DNA of 64,000 nucleotides. Origin: JAGRKR01 sp041397725 (GTDB lineage: Bacteria; Pseudomonadota; Alphaproteobacteria; Rhizobiales; Hyphomicrobiaceae). The notes beneath the pieces are model-generated. The model was not told where the DNA came from, made no database searches, and worked only from the letters and a program-made list of their open reading frames with translations. The translations under genes were made by a program, and so were the position numbers. The DNA is taken from assembly GCA_041397725.1 (NCBI GenBank), contig JAWKVZ010000003.1:1-64000 (forward strand). The letters run 5' to 3'. Each line of letters starts with the position of its first letter. Within the stretch, counting starts at the first letter, position 1. This document shows positions 26,668 through 35,025 of this stretch, in pieces.

Positions 26668-27078
26668 TCAGAGCGAACGGAAAGAGGCTGGTGGCCTGTC
26701 CAGCGGTGCCGGCATCCGGCTGGCACTGTGCGCCTCGCGCGGCATTACGACGACCAGGACGCGCGTCGGAAATGCGACGCCGGAGGCCGAAGGGAGAACA
26801 GCGGCGCTGCCGTGACAGAGCATGTCGAGGCAGACATCCTTAGTCTGACCGCGGTCAGCGTCGTGGTCTGCGTGAGCGCTGGCTTCGTGGGGCGCAGCGA
26901 TATCTCCGCCGCGTGCGACCTTTGCCGGAGCCGCGCCCGGGAAGGTGTGATGGGCGTGAGCACCCGGCCCGTGGCTCGCGTGCGCCGCAACGCCAATTAC
27001 GCTGCCGAGAGACACAGCCAACACGAGAACGACGGCAAACAGCCGTCGCCATGTCGCCAATTTGTGCCTCATGAGCAT
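26668..27078 (-). CDS. His-rich secreted protein, DUF2946-like
   Basis: A 136-residue protein with an N-terminal membrane or signal segment (WRRLFAVVLVLAVSLGSVIGV), then HASHGPGAHAHHTF and other His clusters, and a CLDMLCHGSAAVL motif. The His/Cys content and position, first in a divergent metal-efflux operon, suggest metal binding. It resembles small DUF2946-type proteins but the assignment is tentative. The start could also be 27099 or 27072. Confidence 0.6.
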   Translation of the reverse strand: MLMRHKLATWRRLFAVVLVLAVSLGSVIGVAAHASHGPGAHAHHTFPGAAPAKVARGGDIAAPHEASAHADHDADRGQTKDVCLDMLCHGSAAVLPSASGVAFPTRVLVVVMPREAHSASRMPAPLDRPPASFRSL

Positions 27079-27420
27079 TTGGCATCCATGCCTGACCACA
27101 ACATCGATCGTATAGTTGAACTTGGTGTCGCGGACAAGCGCAAGAGGCTGCCGATTGCGCCCGCGTCGGTGGGGCTCCAGATGCCGAGTTGCTCGGGCGC
27201 ACCGCCACGGACGGTATCGATCTGCGACCAGTCCTCATCGAGTGGTCCGGGTTGAGTTTCAGTTCATGTACGGTCTCGTTGCTCGATCGAGCGTGGCCGT
27301 CGGAGCTCCGGCATGGAGGGCAGGGGGCACGTGGTAAGGCCTGGCACGAAGGCCTCTGTCGCCGTTGGGCCGTTGCGCCTTGCAGCTGCGTGAAGGCATC
27401 GGAGCCCCAATTTCTCTGCC

Positions 27421-27436
27421 GGGGCAAATATGCCCC
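27421..27436. promoter_or_regulatory. Dyad GGGGCAAATATGCCCC
   Basis: Perfect 6-bp arms (GGGGCA/TGCCCC) with an AATA centre lie 24 bp before the CsoR-type operator. It could be a second site for the same repressor, whose family prefers G/C tracts in A/T-rich flanks, or a site for another metal regulator. Confidence 0.45.
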
Positions 27437-27459
27437 AGGGGGTGCAGTGCTGGACAGAT

Positions 27460-27476
27460 ATACCCCATCAGGGTAT
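27460..27476. promoter_or_regulatory. CsoR/RcnR-type operator ATACCC-N5-GGGTAT
   Basis: Perfect 6-bp arms ATACCC and GGGTAT are separated by CATCA. C/G tracts flanked by AT in an inverted repeat are the recognised site type of the CsoR/RcnR repressor family. It sits about 37 bp upstream of the csoR-like start, as expected for autoregulation, and could also control the divergent efflux genes. Confidence 0.65.
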
Positions 27477-27486
27477 TATGTCCGGC

Positions 27487-27516
27487 ATGAGCAAGTACGC
27501 CAAGGATCAGGCATGA
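27487..27516 (+). CDS. Nine-codon leader frame MSKYAKDQA
   Basis: A tiny frame whose stop overlaps the csoR-like start (ATGA). Its peptide MSKYAKDQA resembles the repressor's own start MSKDVKDS, so it probably arose by tandem duplication of the start region. It might couple translation or simply be a relic. Confidence 0.3.
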   Translation: MSKYAKDQA

Positions 27517-27788
27517 GCAAGGACGTCAAGGATTCGCACCTCAAGCGGCTAAGCCGCATCGAGGGACAGGTCAGAGGCCTCGCCCGCATGGTCGAGGAAG
27601 ACCGCTATTGCATCGATATCGTCACGCAGATCTCTGCAGTACGGGCAGCCTTGCGGCGCGTCGAGGAGGAGATCCTGAGAGACCACATCTCCCACTGTGT
27701 CGATCATGCCATCGCGGCTGGCAATACGTCCGAGCAGCGACGCATGGTTGGCGAACTCATGGACGTCCTGGGTCGCTCCCTGCGCTGA
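27513..27788 (+). CDS. CsoR-family metal-sensing repressor
   Basis: A 91-residue all-helical repressor that leaves DNA when it binds metal. The Cu(I)-ligand pattern of CsoR is present: Cys33, His58 and Cys62 have the spacing of Cys36/His61/Cys65 in the characterised protein. The typical start RLSRIEGQVRGL and the DIVTQISAVRAAL helix are present. The ATG at 27513 follows AAGGATCAGGC. It is followed by a DUF411 gene and is divergent from a metal RND operon, which supports copper or a related metal. Confidence 0.88.
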   Translation: MSKDVKDSHLKRLSRIEGQVRGLARMVEEDRYCIDIVTQISAVRAALRRVEEEILRDHISHCVDHAIAAGNTSEQRRMVGELMDVLGRSLR

Positions 27789-27832
27789 GCCCGTTCAGCA
27801 CACGGTTATCCGGACGATGCAAGGAGAGCGCG

Positions 27833-28312
27833 ATGAACAATGATGTCAAACGCCATGGGCGGCGGGAGGTCCTGGGATTGATGGCGATCGCGACAGCCAT
27901 GGCTTCGGGGATCCTGCGCGTCGAGGCTCAGCCTGTCGCCAAGATCTTTCGCAGTCCGACCTGTGGCTGCTGCCACCTGTGGGCGGAGCATCTGCGTCGC
28001 AACGGCTTCGCGGCGACCATCATCGACACGGACGATATGAGAGCGGTCAAGGCGCGTCTCGCGGTGCCCGCAGAGCTGGCCTCATGCCACACCGCCGAGA
28101 TCGAGGGCTATGTCGTGGAGGGGCACGTCCCCGCCCATGCCATCCGTCGGCTCCTCGCCGAGAAGCCGAAGGCACGCGGTCTGGCGGTCCCCGGCATGCC
28201 GATCGGCTCGCCCGGAATGGAGGGCGGAACACCTGAAATCTACGAAGTCATCCTGTTTGGCGAGGGCGTGACGAGGAGCTTCGGCCGCTACCGGGAAAGC
28301 GCGCCACTCTGA
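27833..28312 (+). CDS. DUF411 metal-binding periplasmic protein
   Basis: A 159-residue protein with a twin-arginine-like leader (RHGRREVLGLM, then a hydrophobic run). The DUF411 core has IFRSPTCGCCHLWAEHL with the CxCC motif, then VPAELASCHTAEIEGYVVEGHVPA and GLAVPGMPIGSPGME. The family is widely found beside copper-resistance genes. The ATG follows AAGGAGAGCGCG. Co-direction with the csoR-like gene suggests a two-gene operon. Confidence 0.88.
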   Translation: MNNDVKRHGRREVLGLMAIATAMASGILRVEAQPVAKIFRSPTCGCCHLWAEHLRRNGFAATIIDTDDMRAVKARLAVPAELASCHTAEIEGYVVEGHVPAHAIRRLLAEKPKARGLAVPGMPIGSPGMEGGTPEIYEVILFGEGVTRSFGRYRESAPL

Positions 28313-28331
28313 GTGCGCGCGTGGCTCGACG

Positions 28332-29249
28332 TCAGGTGCGCGGTTTGCGACCAGCGATGAGATCGCGCTCGCGCGCCAAGCCATCGCCTACGAGATCGAG
28401 AAATGCGCGCATGCGGCCGGCGTGCCGTAGATCACGGTGGGTGACGATCCAGAGCTCGTCGGTCAGTTCCCTCACGGGCTCTCGAGCAACCCGGCGAAGC
28501 GCCGGCTCGGTATCGCCGAGATAGCAAGGCAGGACTGCCAGACCGAGGCCGGCCCTGGCTGCGGCAAGTTGATTGACGAGACTGGCGGTGCGATAGGCGA
28601 TCGCGCCCGCACCTGCAATGGCCTCGATCCAGTCGGCAGCGCGGACGCGCCTGGAGCTTTCGTCCCAGCCAATGAAGACGTGTCCAGAAAAGCTGCGGCC
28701 CTGCGCAGGACAACCGCCTGCAAACCGCAGGTAGCCGCGCGTTGCGTAAATGGCCCAAGCAACATCGGCGAGCTTGCGGCCCCACAGGTCCCCTTCCTTG
28801 GGGCGTATCGGACGGATGGCGACATCCGCTTCCCGGCGCGTAAGATCGAGCACCCTGTTGTCGAGGATGAGATCGAGCGCAATACCGGGATGCAAATCCC
28901 GGAACGCCTTGATCTGAGGCATGAGCAGGCGCAAGGCAACTGACTCCGACGTCGTCACACGCAAACGGCCCGACAGGCGAAGATCGCGGCCGGTGAGATC
29001 CCGATCGAGTGCCATAATCTCGTCCTCGATACGCTCGGCGGCGATCACCATGCGCTCTCCGGCCGCCGTAGGCTGGTAGACGCCACCGGGAAGCCTCTCA
29101 AAAAGCCGGGCCCCGAGGCCCCGCTCGAGCGCCTTCAACCGGCGGAAGGTCGTCGAGTGATCGATGGCGAGGGTGCGGGCGGCCCCGGTCAGGCTTCCCG
29201 ATCGCGCGATGGCGAGGACGAGCTGCGGATCGGTCCAGACGATCGACAT
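28332..29249 (-). CDS. LysR-family transcriptional regulator
   Basis: A 305-residue regulator. The N-terminal winged helix (VLAIARSGSLTGAARTLAIDHSTTFRRLKALE) has the LysR layout, followed by a substrate-binding domain from about residue 95. It is divergent from the EamA-type transporter gene and presumably controls it in response to the transported molecule. The end is only 19 bp from the convergent DUF411 gene. Confidence 0.9.
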   Translation of the reverse strand: MSIVWTDPQLVLAIARSGSLTGAARTLAIDHSTTFRRLKALERGLGARLFERLPGGVYQPTAAGERMVIAAERIEDEIMALDRDLTGRDLRLSGRLRVTTSESVALRLLMPQIKAFRDLHPGIALDLILDNRVLDLTRREADVAIRPIRPKEGDLWGRKLADVAWAIYATRGYLRFAGGCPAQGRSFSGHVFIGWDESSRRVRAADWIEAIAGAGAIAYRTASLVNQLAAARAGLGLAVLPCYLGDTEPALRRVAREPVRELTDELWIVTHRDLRHAGRMRAFLDLVGDGLARERDLIAGRKPRT

Positions 29250-29273
29250 GACTGCGAGGCCTCACTTGTAGTA

Positions 29274-29287
29274 TTGCACTGATGCAA
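29274..29287. promoter_or_regulatory. Dyad TTGCA-CTGA-TGCAA, likely LysR-type site
   Basis: Perfect 5-bp arms lie in the 128 bp divergent region between the LysR and EamA genes, nested inside wider ACTTG/CAAGT arms. A related half site TTGCATTGTTGCA lies about 25 bp further on. LysR regulators bind T-N11-A dyads in such divergent regions. Confidence 0.55.
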
Positions 29288-29377
29288 GTAGAATATGCAG
29301 GATTACAAAGGGACTTGCATTGTTGCACAGCATAGTCTTCTCGCCCAGCCACCGGCCGTTGCGCGAGAGACCGTGTC

Positions 29378-30361
29378 ATGGAGCAATACCGAAGCTCAGC
29401 TGATCGAACTCTGGATCTGAACCGGTCCCGGCTCGGCGGCAATATCTTCTACCTCGGACTGCTGCTGCTCCTCATCCTCACATGGGCGGTGAGTTGGCCG
29501 GTGATCAAGGTCGGCGTCGGCGAAGTGCCGCCGATCTGGTTCGGCGTCCTCAGGTACGCCATCGCAACGGCATGCGTATTCGCTCTGGTGCTGATGACCG
29601 GAGGGCTTCAGGTTCCTCCGAGGCAGGACTGGTCGCTGATCCTGGTCTCTGGCGCCCTGCAGATGGCCGCTTACTCGGCGCTCACCGGCATCGCCCTGGT
29701 CTCGCTGCCGCCAGGGCGCGCCTCGGTGCTCGCCTTCTCGACGCCGATCTGGGTCGTGCCGCTTGCCGCCTGGTGGCTCGGAGAGCGGGTGCCCGTGCGC
29801 TCTGCCGCTGGGGCCGTCATCGGCCTCATCGGTGTGGCCGCCATAGCTTCGCCGTCTCTCGTCTTGCAGGAGACGACTTCGCTGCTGGCGTATGCGTGCC
29901 TGATGGGCGCATCCGCAGCCTGGGCGCTCTCGATCGTCTATGTCAGAAGCCACTGCTTCACGGCGAGCGCGTTCACGCTGGCGCCATGGCAGATGCTGGT
30001 ATCGACTGTCCTCCTGCTTCCCATCGCCATCGCCGCGGAGGGGCCACCGCCTGCCATCGGCATGACCGGCGCCATGTCCCTCGCTTTCGTCGGTCCGGTG
30101 TCCACGGGCTTTGCGTATTGGGCGGTGGTCGAGGCGGGTCGGCACTTCCGCGCCAGCACCATGTCGATGGCCCTGCTGGCCACTCCGAGCCTGGGCATTC
30201 TCATCTCCGCCATCACGCTTGGGGAGCGCATCGACGGACTGCTCATTGCCGGGGTGGCCATGGTGGCGCTCGGGATCTGGCTCGCGACCGTGATGGGCGC
30301 GAAGTGCGAGCATGCTCCACGATCACGCACAGAGCCTGCACGCTCATCTGTCAAACCATGA
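29378..30361 (+). CDS. EamA/DMT-family transporter
   Basis: A 327-residue integral membrane protein with ten helices in two EamA repeats (first from LLLLLILTWAVSWPVIKVG, second from TTSLLAYACLMGASAAWALS). DMT carriers export small metabolites or amino acids; the substrate is not predictable. It is divergent from its likely LysR regulator. Confidence 0.88.
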   Translation: MEQYRSSADRTLDLNRSRLGGNIFYLGLLLLLILTWAVSWPVIKVGVGEVPPIWFGVLRYAIATACVFALVLMTGGLQVPPRQDWSLILVSGALQMAAYSALTGIALVSLPPGRASVLAFSTPIWVVPLAAWWLGERVPVRSAAGAVIGLIGVAAIASPSLVLQETTSLLAYACLMGASAAWALSIVYVRSHCFTASAFTLAPWQMLVSTVLLLPIAIAAEGPPPAIGMTGAMSLAFVGPVSTGFAYWAVVEAGRHFRASTMSMALLATPSLGILISAITLGERIDGLLIAGVAMVALGIWLATVMGAKCEHAPRSRTEPARSSVKP

Positions 30362-30414
30362 CGAACTGCCCCATCGTGCCTATGTCCTCATGTTCAAAGA
30401 TGGGCGTTGCACCT
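30351..30414 (-). pseudogene. C-terminal scar of a multicopper oxidase
   Basis: On the minus strand the last residues read IFEHEDIGTMGQFVMV then stop. This closely follows the C-terminal type-1 copper motif of multicopper oxidases (HCHxxEHEDxGMMGxF). The HCH triplet is replaced by ATP and the upstream frame shows no oxidase sequence, so only a tail remains. The fragment overlaps the end of the EamA gene by 11 bp. Confidence 0.45.
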
Positions 30415-30793
30415 GTCCGACAGGTGAGTGACATGGATAGCCCCGAGCTGAGGTTTACAAGCGCGCGTGTCGTCGCGCTGGACATGCCGCGCTGCGTGCA
30501 CATTTGGCAAGGAGCCGCCGGGCGATAACTCGGGCTTCTCTCCGTCTCAGCCCGGCGAACAGGGGATTGTCGACCGACTCTCACGCGGATGTGATGATCG
30601 CACGCACAATCGCCGATCGTTGATTGACCTGCGTCAAATACCGGCTAGGGGTATGCAGGGCAAGTGTAGGGCCGCCGGCTTTTTCGCCGGGTGAGCTTCC
30701 TGGGCCATCCGGCGGCGAGCTTGGCTGTTGAAGCGCCTCTCCCCCGAGGTGCCGCGTGGGCATTTCCCCGCGCATGGAATCGGAGTGATCGAT
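30362..30793. other. 432 bp decayed region between EamA and Spy-like genes
   Basis: No intact gene is seen. It contains the multicopper oxidase scar at its left edge and the dyad CACCTGT-CCG-ACAGGTG at 30410-30426. The sequence immediately before the Spy-like gene is the probable promoter region. Confidence 0.5.
30410..30426. promoter_or_regulatory. Dyad CACCTGT-CCG-ACAGGTG
   Basis: Perfect 7-bp arms with a 3-bp centre lie exactly at the break point of the oxidase scar. It may be an operator or a deletion-associated hairpin. No T-run follows, so a terminator is less likely. Confidence 0.4.
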
Positions 30794-31360
30794 ATGCACA
30801 ATCATTCAAAATTTTCTGCTGCATCATTCGTAGCGTTCTTGCTGTTCATGGCGCCGGCAGTCGCACAGCAGCCGGGAAAGGGCATGCCGATGGGACCCGG
30901 TATGCAGATGGGTCCGGGAATGCAGATGGGACCTGGCTCGGGTGGTCCTCGCGGCATGATGGGGCCTCGCATGGGCATGATGGGTGATTGCCCGATGATG
31001 GGCGGCACGATGGGCATGCGCATGGGACAGGACGGAGCGCCGATGCACCAGCAGGGACGCATCGCCTTCCTCAAGGCCGAGCTCGGGATCACTCCCGCAC
31101 AGACGAAAGTGTGGGACGCCTATGCCGAGGCGCTGAAGGAGAACTTCGAGAGCATGCGCGGCATGCGACAGGTCATGATGACGGCGATGAGCGCAAAGTC
31201 GCCTGCCGCACGGCTGGATGCACGCATCAAGGCGATGGATGGCCGTGTCACGGCCCTGAAGGGTATCAAGCCGACGCTGGATGGCCTCTACGCAGCACTC
31301 AACGACGATCAGAAGAAGAAGGCTGATCAACTCCTCACCGGCATGGGTTGCATGATGTAG
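30794..31360 (+). CDS. Met-rich Spy/CpxP-like periplasmic protein
   Basis: A 188-residue secreted protein with the signal peptide SAASFVAFLLFMAPAVA. After cleavage comes a Met/Gly/Pro-rich stretch with repeats of GPGMQM and MMG, then a helical LTxxQ-type domain (LGITPAQTKVWDAYAEAL, TLDGLYAALNDDQKKKAD). Met-rich sequences bind Cu(I); Spy-type domains are periplasmic chaperones. The ATG at 30794 follows CGGAGTG; an in-frame start 22 codons upstream lacks signal-peptide character. It fits the copper theme of the region. Confidence 0.82.
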   Translation: MHNHSKFSAASFVAFLLFMAPAVAQQPGKGMPMGPGMQMGPGMQMGPGSGGPRGMMGPRMGMMGDCPMMGGTMGMRMGQDGAPMHQQGRIAFLKAELGITPAQTKVWDAYAEALKENFESMRGMRQVMMTAMSAKSPAARLDARIKAMDGRVTALKGIKPTLDGLYAALNDDQKKKADQLLTGMGCMM

Positions 31361-32146
31361 GTGACGGGAGGTGCGCCAAGGCAAGTCAGAGCGACCTTGG
31401 CGCACCCGGAATATCAGGTGAAATCAACTGCCTTGTCTTGCCACGGCTTTGTCCGATAGGGGGCATCGCCGTTTGGCGCCAATGAGTTGACGGTGACTGT
31501 GCAGAGAAAGGCAACCTCAGCGATCGCCTCTGTTCAGCCATCGGATCGGCCGTCGAGCCGTGTCGCGATACCCAGATCAACCGACGTCACCGAGCGCGCA
31601 CCCAGAACCCGCCGGGCGAGCGATACCTTCGCCGGCGACGCGAAGGTCCGAGACCGACCGTCCACCGGTCGACGCGGAGGGTCTAGGGGGCGACATTCTC
31701 GTCCGCAGCTAAGGGTGGTCCGGCCGAACCCGGAGCGACTACGATGCTGGCAGTCGACCCGCTACGGACCTGAGCAGGTGCAGCCTTCATGCAGGGCGGT
31801 CGAGCACTTGGCGACTCCTCGAAACCCGCGCAGCGGCCGCCGCGCTCAGGCGCAAGACGCCATCCGCCATTCGCGCGACGTGATTGCGGCAGGTCTCAGG
31901 TGTTGCTGCTCGTTCGCGCGTCACCGTGCCGCCGCAAAAGGCAATCAGCCGCGACATGAGAGCGACCGACTTCCATGCTTGGGGCGCGTTGCTGATGCGC
32001 ACTCGCGCCAACTTCGCAAGAGTGAGCTTTTCTGTTGACGCTGGCATCCTCACGGTCTCTGCTTGAGCAATTGGGCGCACTGCTCCGGCATCCCGGGCCG
32101 CGTGCAACGGCGCGAATGTTCCATCCATGTCGAGGAGAAGCCGGCC
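31361..32146. other. 786 bp without a recognisable gene
   Basis: Apart from the perfect inverted repeat at 31370-31406, I see no gene with a domain, a good start or a ribosome site on either strand. A 113-codon minus-strand frame (31787-32128) has no recognised family and opposes the TRAP operon. The final part must contain the TRAP promoter. Confidence 0.5.
31370..31406. terminator. Perfect 12-bp inverted repeat after the Spy-like gene
   Basis: GGTGCGCCAAGG and CCTTGGCGCACC flank a 13-base loop, nine bases after the stop of the Spy-like gene. The stem is strong enough to stop transcription or protect the mRNA end, though no T-run follows. Confidence 0.55.
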
Positions 32147-33154
32147 ATGCTGAAACCAGTCTCCACCGCGGTTATCGCATCGGCACTTTTCGTATTCTTC
32201 ACTTCAGTGGCCGCGAAGGCCGCCGATGTCACGCTCCGCTATGCCGGGACGCTGCCGACATCGCATCATGTCACCGAAGGGCAGATGAAGCTCGCTGAGC
32301 GTGTCAAGGCGCTGACCAGCGGCGCCGTCGTCATTCAGGTCTTTCCGGCGGGACAGCTCTATGGCGCACGCGAGATCCCAACGGCCGTCGCCACCGGCGG
32401 CGCAGACATGGGCTTCAACCTGACCAGCGTCTGGTCTACCGATCCGGTTTCAGAGATCACCGATGTGCCCTTTCTCTTTAAGGATGCAGCACACGCCGCC
32501 AAAGCCTGGGATCCCAAGGGTAAGCTCTTCCAGGCATTTTCCAAGCAGATGGAGAAGCGTGGGCTCAAGACCGTCCACGTGACGTTCTTCGGCTCGCTGT
32601 TCGACTTCGGGAACAACGGCCGTGCGTTGAAGGGGCAAGGCGACTTCAAGGGCATGAAGATCCGCTCCTATGGCAAACTGGCGGCCGAGGGGCTTCGCGC
32701 GCTCGGCGCCTCGCCAGTCACCATGTCGCCCGGCGAGATGTATCTGGCCATCCAGCGCGGCACCGTCGACGGCGCCATCACCGGCGTCACGTCGCTGCAG
32801 AGCCGCAAGATCTGGGAGGTCGTGAAGTTCGCGACGATCACCGGCGCCACGTTCGGCGTGATGGCCACGAACATTTCGCTGTCGAAGTGGAAGTCGATGA
32901 AGCCCGAGCACCAGCAGGCCTTGCTCAAGGCCGGCGACGAGGTGTTCCGCTGGTCGGTGGGCGAGAGCGTGAAGCGTGACGACGCGGCCGTCGCCTTCCT
33001 GAAGCAGAAGGGCGTCGCTACGCTCGTTCTCACCAGCGCCGACAAGGCCAACTGGAAAAAGCTCTTCGCACCGGCCATCGCCAAGTGGAACAGCCGGGCC
33101 GGCAAGGAGGAGAAGGAGCTGCTGGCCTGGGTCGAGGCGCTCGCAGCCAAGTGA
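32147..33154 (+). CDS. TRAP transporter solute-binding protein (DctP family)
   Basis: A 335-residue periplasmic binding protein. Signal peptide MLKPVSTAVIASALFVFFTSVAAKA, then the DctP fold: LRYAGTLPTSHHVTEGQMKLAE, VFPAGQLYGAREIPTAV, and the substrate-carboxylate region GMKIRSYGKLAAEGLRALGASPV. It delivers a carboxylate-type ligand to the DctQM permease encoded next. The ATG at 32147 is chosen because the signal peptide starts there. Confidence 0.9.
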   Translation: MLKPVSTAVIASALFVFFTSVAAKAADVTLRYAGTLPTSHHVTEGQMKLAERVKALTSGAVVIQVFPAGQLYGAREIPTAVATGGADMGFNLTSVWSTDPVSEITDVPFLFKDAAHAAKAWDPKGKLFQAFSKQMEKRGLKTVHVTFFGSLFDFGNNGRALKGQGDFKGMKIRSYGKLAAEGLRALGASPVTMSPGEMYLAIQRGTVDGAITGVTSLQSRKIWEVVKFATITGATFGVMATNISLSKWKSMKPEHQQALLKAGDEVFRWSVGESVKRDDAAVAFLKQKGVATLVLTSADKANWKKLFAPAIAKWNSRAGKEEKELLAWVEALAAK

Positions 33155-33179
33155 GACGCACTGACCGGGGGGCACGGCC

Positions 33180-33713
33180 ATGCGGACCATAGCGCGCTTC
33201 TTCGACACGATTGTCGGCTGGATCAGCCTGGCGGCGGCAGCGATCGCTGCGTTCCTGCTGCTCGCCATGTTCGTGGTCGTCCAGTACGAGGTCGTGATGC
33301 GCTATTGGTTCGGGCGGCCGACGCACTGGACGCACGAAGTCACGACGTTCGCCATCGCCTGGGTCGGCTTCCTGTCGGCCGGATACCTGCTGCGCCAGGG
33401 GCGACAGCTCGAGATCGACATCGTGACCTCGCGCCTCTCGGCCGGCGCGCGCCGCCTGCTCGGCACCTTTACCGACATCATCGGCGCCGCCTTCTGCGGC
33501 TACACCGTCCTGCTCGGCTATCGCTTCGTCAGCACCGCACACATGATGGGCGCGACGAACGCCTCCGAGTTGGACACGCCCCTCTGGATCCCCTATTCGG
33601 CGATCCCAATCGGCTTCACGATCCTCGGTCTGGAGTTCCTCGCCCGCATTCTCAACCGGTGGGGGCTGACGCCCGAACGCTCGGATGACCCCCACTCAAG
33701 CACGGCAATCTGA
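33180..33713 (+). CDS. TRAP transporter small permease (DctQ)
   Basis: A 177-residue four-helix membrane protein with the DctQ landmark VVQYEVVMRYWFGRPTHWTHEV. It pairs with the large permease downstream. It starts 25 bp after the binding-protein stop, in an operon. Confidence 0.9.
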   Translation: MRTIARFFDTIVGWISLAAAAIAAFLLLAMFVVVQYEVVMRYWFGRPTHWTHEVTTFAIAWVGFLSAGYLLRQGRQLEIDIVTSRLSAGARRLLGTFTDIIGAAFCGYTVLLGYRFVSTAHMMGATNASELDTPLWIPYSAIPIGFTILGLEFLARILNRWGLTPERSDDPHSSTAI

Positions 33714-33718
33714 GCCCC

Positions 33719-34999
33719 ATGATCGGCATAGTCCTCGCGGTCCTGCTGGCATTTCTCGCGACGGGCATTCCCGTCGGCATCGGCCTTGCGATCGTCGGCC
33801 TGACCATCGGCTACGGCGCCATCGGCGAATCCAGCCTCGCCGGCTTGCCGTCCGCACTCTTCGCGGGCACCTCGTCGTTTCTGCTCATGGCCATCCCCCT
33901 CTTCATCCTCATGAGCGAGATCCTGCGGCGTGGGAAGGTCACAGAGCTCTTCTTCCAGACCATGACACTCTGGGTCGGGCATCTCCCCGGCGGGCTGGCT
34001 GTCGCGGCGGTTCTGACGAGCGCCATCGGCGCCAGCACGACCGGTAGCTCTGTCGCCAATGCGGCAACCATGGCCATCGTCGCGATCCCGCCCATGCTTG
34101 CGCGCGGCTACGACCGGCGCTTCACCTACGGTCTCATTGCGGCGAGCGGCACGCTCGGCATCATGATTCCGCCCTCGATCCCCATGCTGCTCTACGGCGA
34201 GATCACCGAGGAATCGATCGGCAAGCTGTTCATTGCCGGGATCATTCCCGGCCTGCTGATCACGGCCATGCTGATCATTTACGCCATCGTCGCGTGCTCC
34301 CGGGGCGGGGTCTACGAACCCCTGCCACGCGCCAGCTGGCAGGAGACCTGGCGCTATACGGGCCGGGCACTGCCCGCCCTGATGCAGCCGGTCGTGGTGG
34401 TCGGTGGCATCTATTCCGGCATCGTCACCCCAACGGAAGCCGCCGCACTCGGCGTGACCTATGCGCTCATCCTCGTGACGCTCGTCTACCGATCGATCAC
34501 CTTCCACGATCTCTGGCGCGCATTCTTCGATTCTCTCGTGACCTCCGCCATGATCCTGCTCATCATCGCCGGCTCCAGCGTGCTCGGCAACGCGATGACC
34601 AAATTGCAGCTCAGTCAGGACCTGCTCGCGTTCATCCAGGGGCTCAATCTCTCGCCAATCATGTTCATCCTGCTCACGATGGCGCTGCTGTTCGTGCTCG
34701 GCACCGTGCTCGAGGTGATCTCGATCATCTACATCGTGCTGCCGCTGCTGTTCCCCGTCATCGTTGGGCTGAACATCGACCCGATCTGGTTCGCGGTGCT
34801 GTTCACGTTGAACATGGAGATCGCCCTGATCACTCCCCCTGTCGGTATGGTTCTCTACGTCATGACCGGCATCCTGCGCAGGCCGATCACCGAGATCATC
34901 CATGGCATCACGCCGTTCGTCCTGGTGCTGGTCGGCGCTTTGCTGATGCTCGTGGCCGTCCCAAGCCTCAGCACGTGGCTGCCGAAGGTGCTCGGCTGA
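33719..34999 (+). CDS. TRAP transporter large permease (DctM)
   Basis: A 426-residue permease with about twelve helices, the Na+-driven channel of the TRAP system. DctM landmarks are GIPVGIGLAIVGL, SFLLMAIPLFILMSEIL, SGTLGIMIPPSIPMLLYG and the C-terminal ITPPVGMVLYVMTGI. It begins 5 bp after dctQ. Confidence 0.92.
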   Translation: MIGIVLAVLLAFLATGIPVGIGLAIVGLTIGYGAIGESSLAGLPSALFAGTSSFLLMAIPLFILMSEILRRGKVTELFFQTMTLWVGHLPGGLAVAAVLTSAIGASTTGSSVANAATMAIVAIPPMLARGYDRRFTYGLIAASGTLGIMIPPSIPMLLYGEITEESIGKLFIAGIIPGLLITAMLIIYAIVACSRGGVYEPLPRASWQETWRYTGRALPALMQPVVVVGGIYSGIVTPTEAAALGVTYALILVTLVYRSITFHDLWRAFFDSLVTSAMILLIIAGSSVLGNAMTKLQLSQDLLAFIQGLNLSPIMFILLTMALLFVLGTVLEVISIIYIVLPLLFPVIVGLNIDPIWFAVLFTLNMEIALITPPVGMVLYVMTGILRRPITEIIHGITPFVLVLVGALLMLVAVPSLSTWLPKVLG

Positions 35000-35025
35000 A
35001 AATTCGCTCGGAAAGGAGTTGTCGC

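Larger units (their letters stand above)
27079..27512. promoter_or_regulatory. Divergent promoter region of the metal island
   Basis: About 430 bp between the His-rich gene (minus) and the CsoR-type gene (plus). Two dyads (27421-27436 and 27460-27476) and a nine-codon leader frame (27487-27516) lie just upstream of the regulator. A long in-frame extension upstream of the CsoR start has no family match and is unlikely to be coding. Confidence 0.6.

Noticed and set aside
31487..32038. Plus-strand frame of 183 codons after the Spy-like gene
   Set aside because: Arg/Ser/Pro-rich composition without hydrophobic pattern, domain or ribosome site; typical chance frame in GC-rich sequence.
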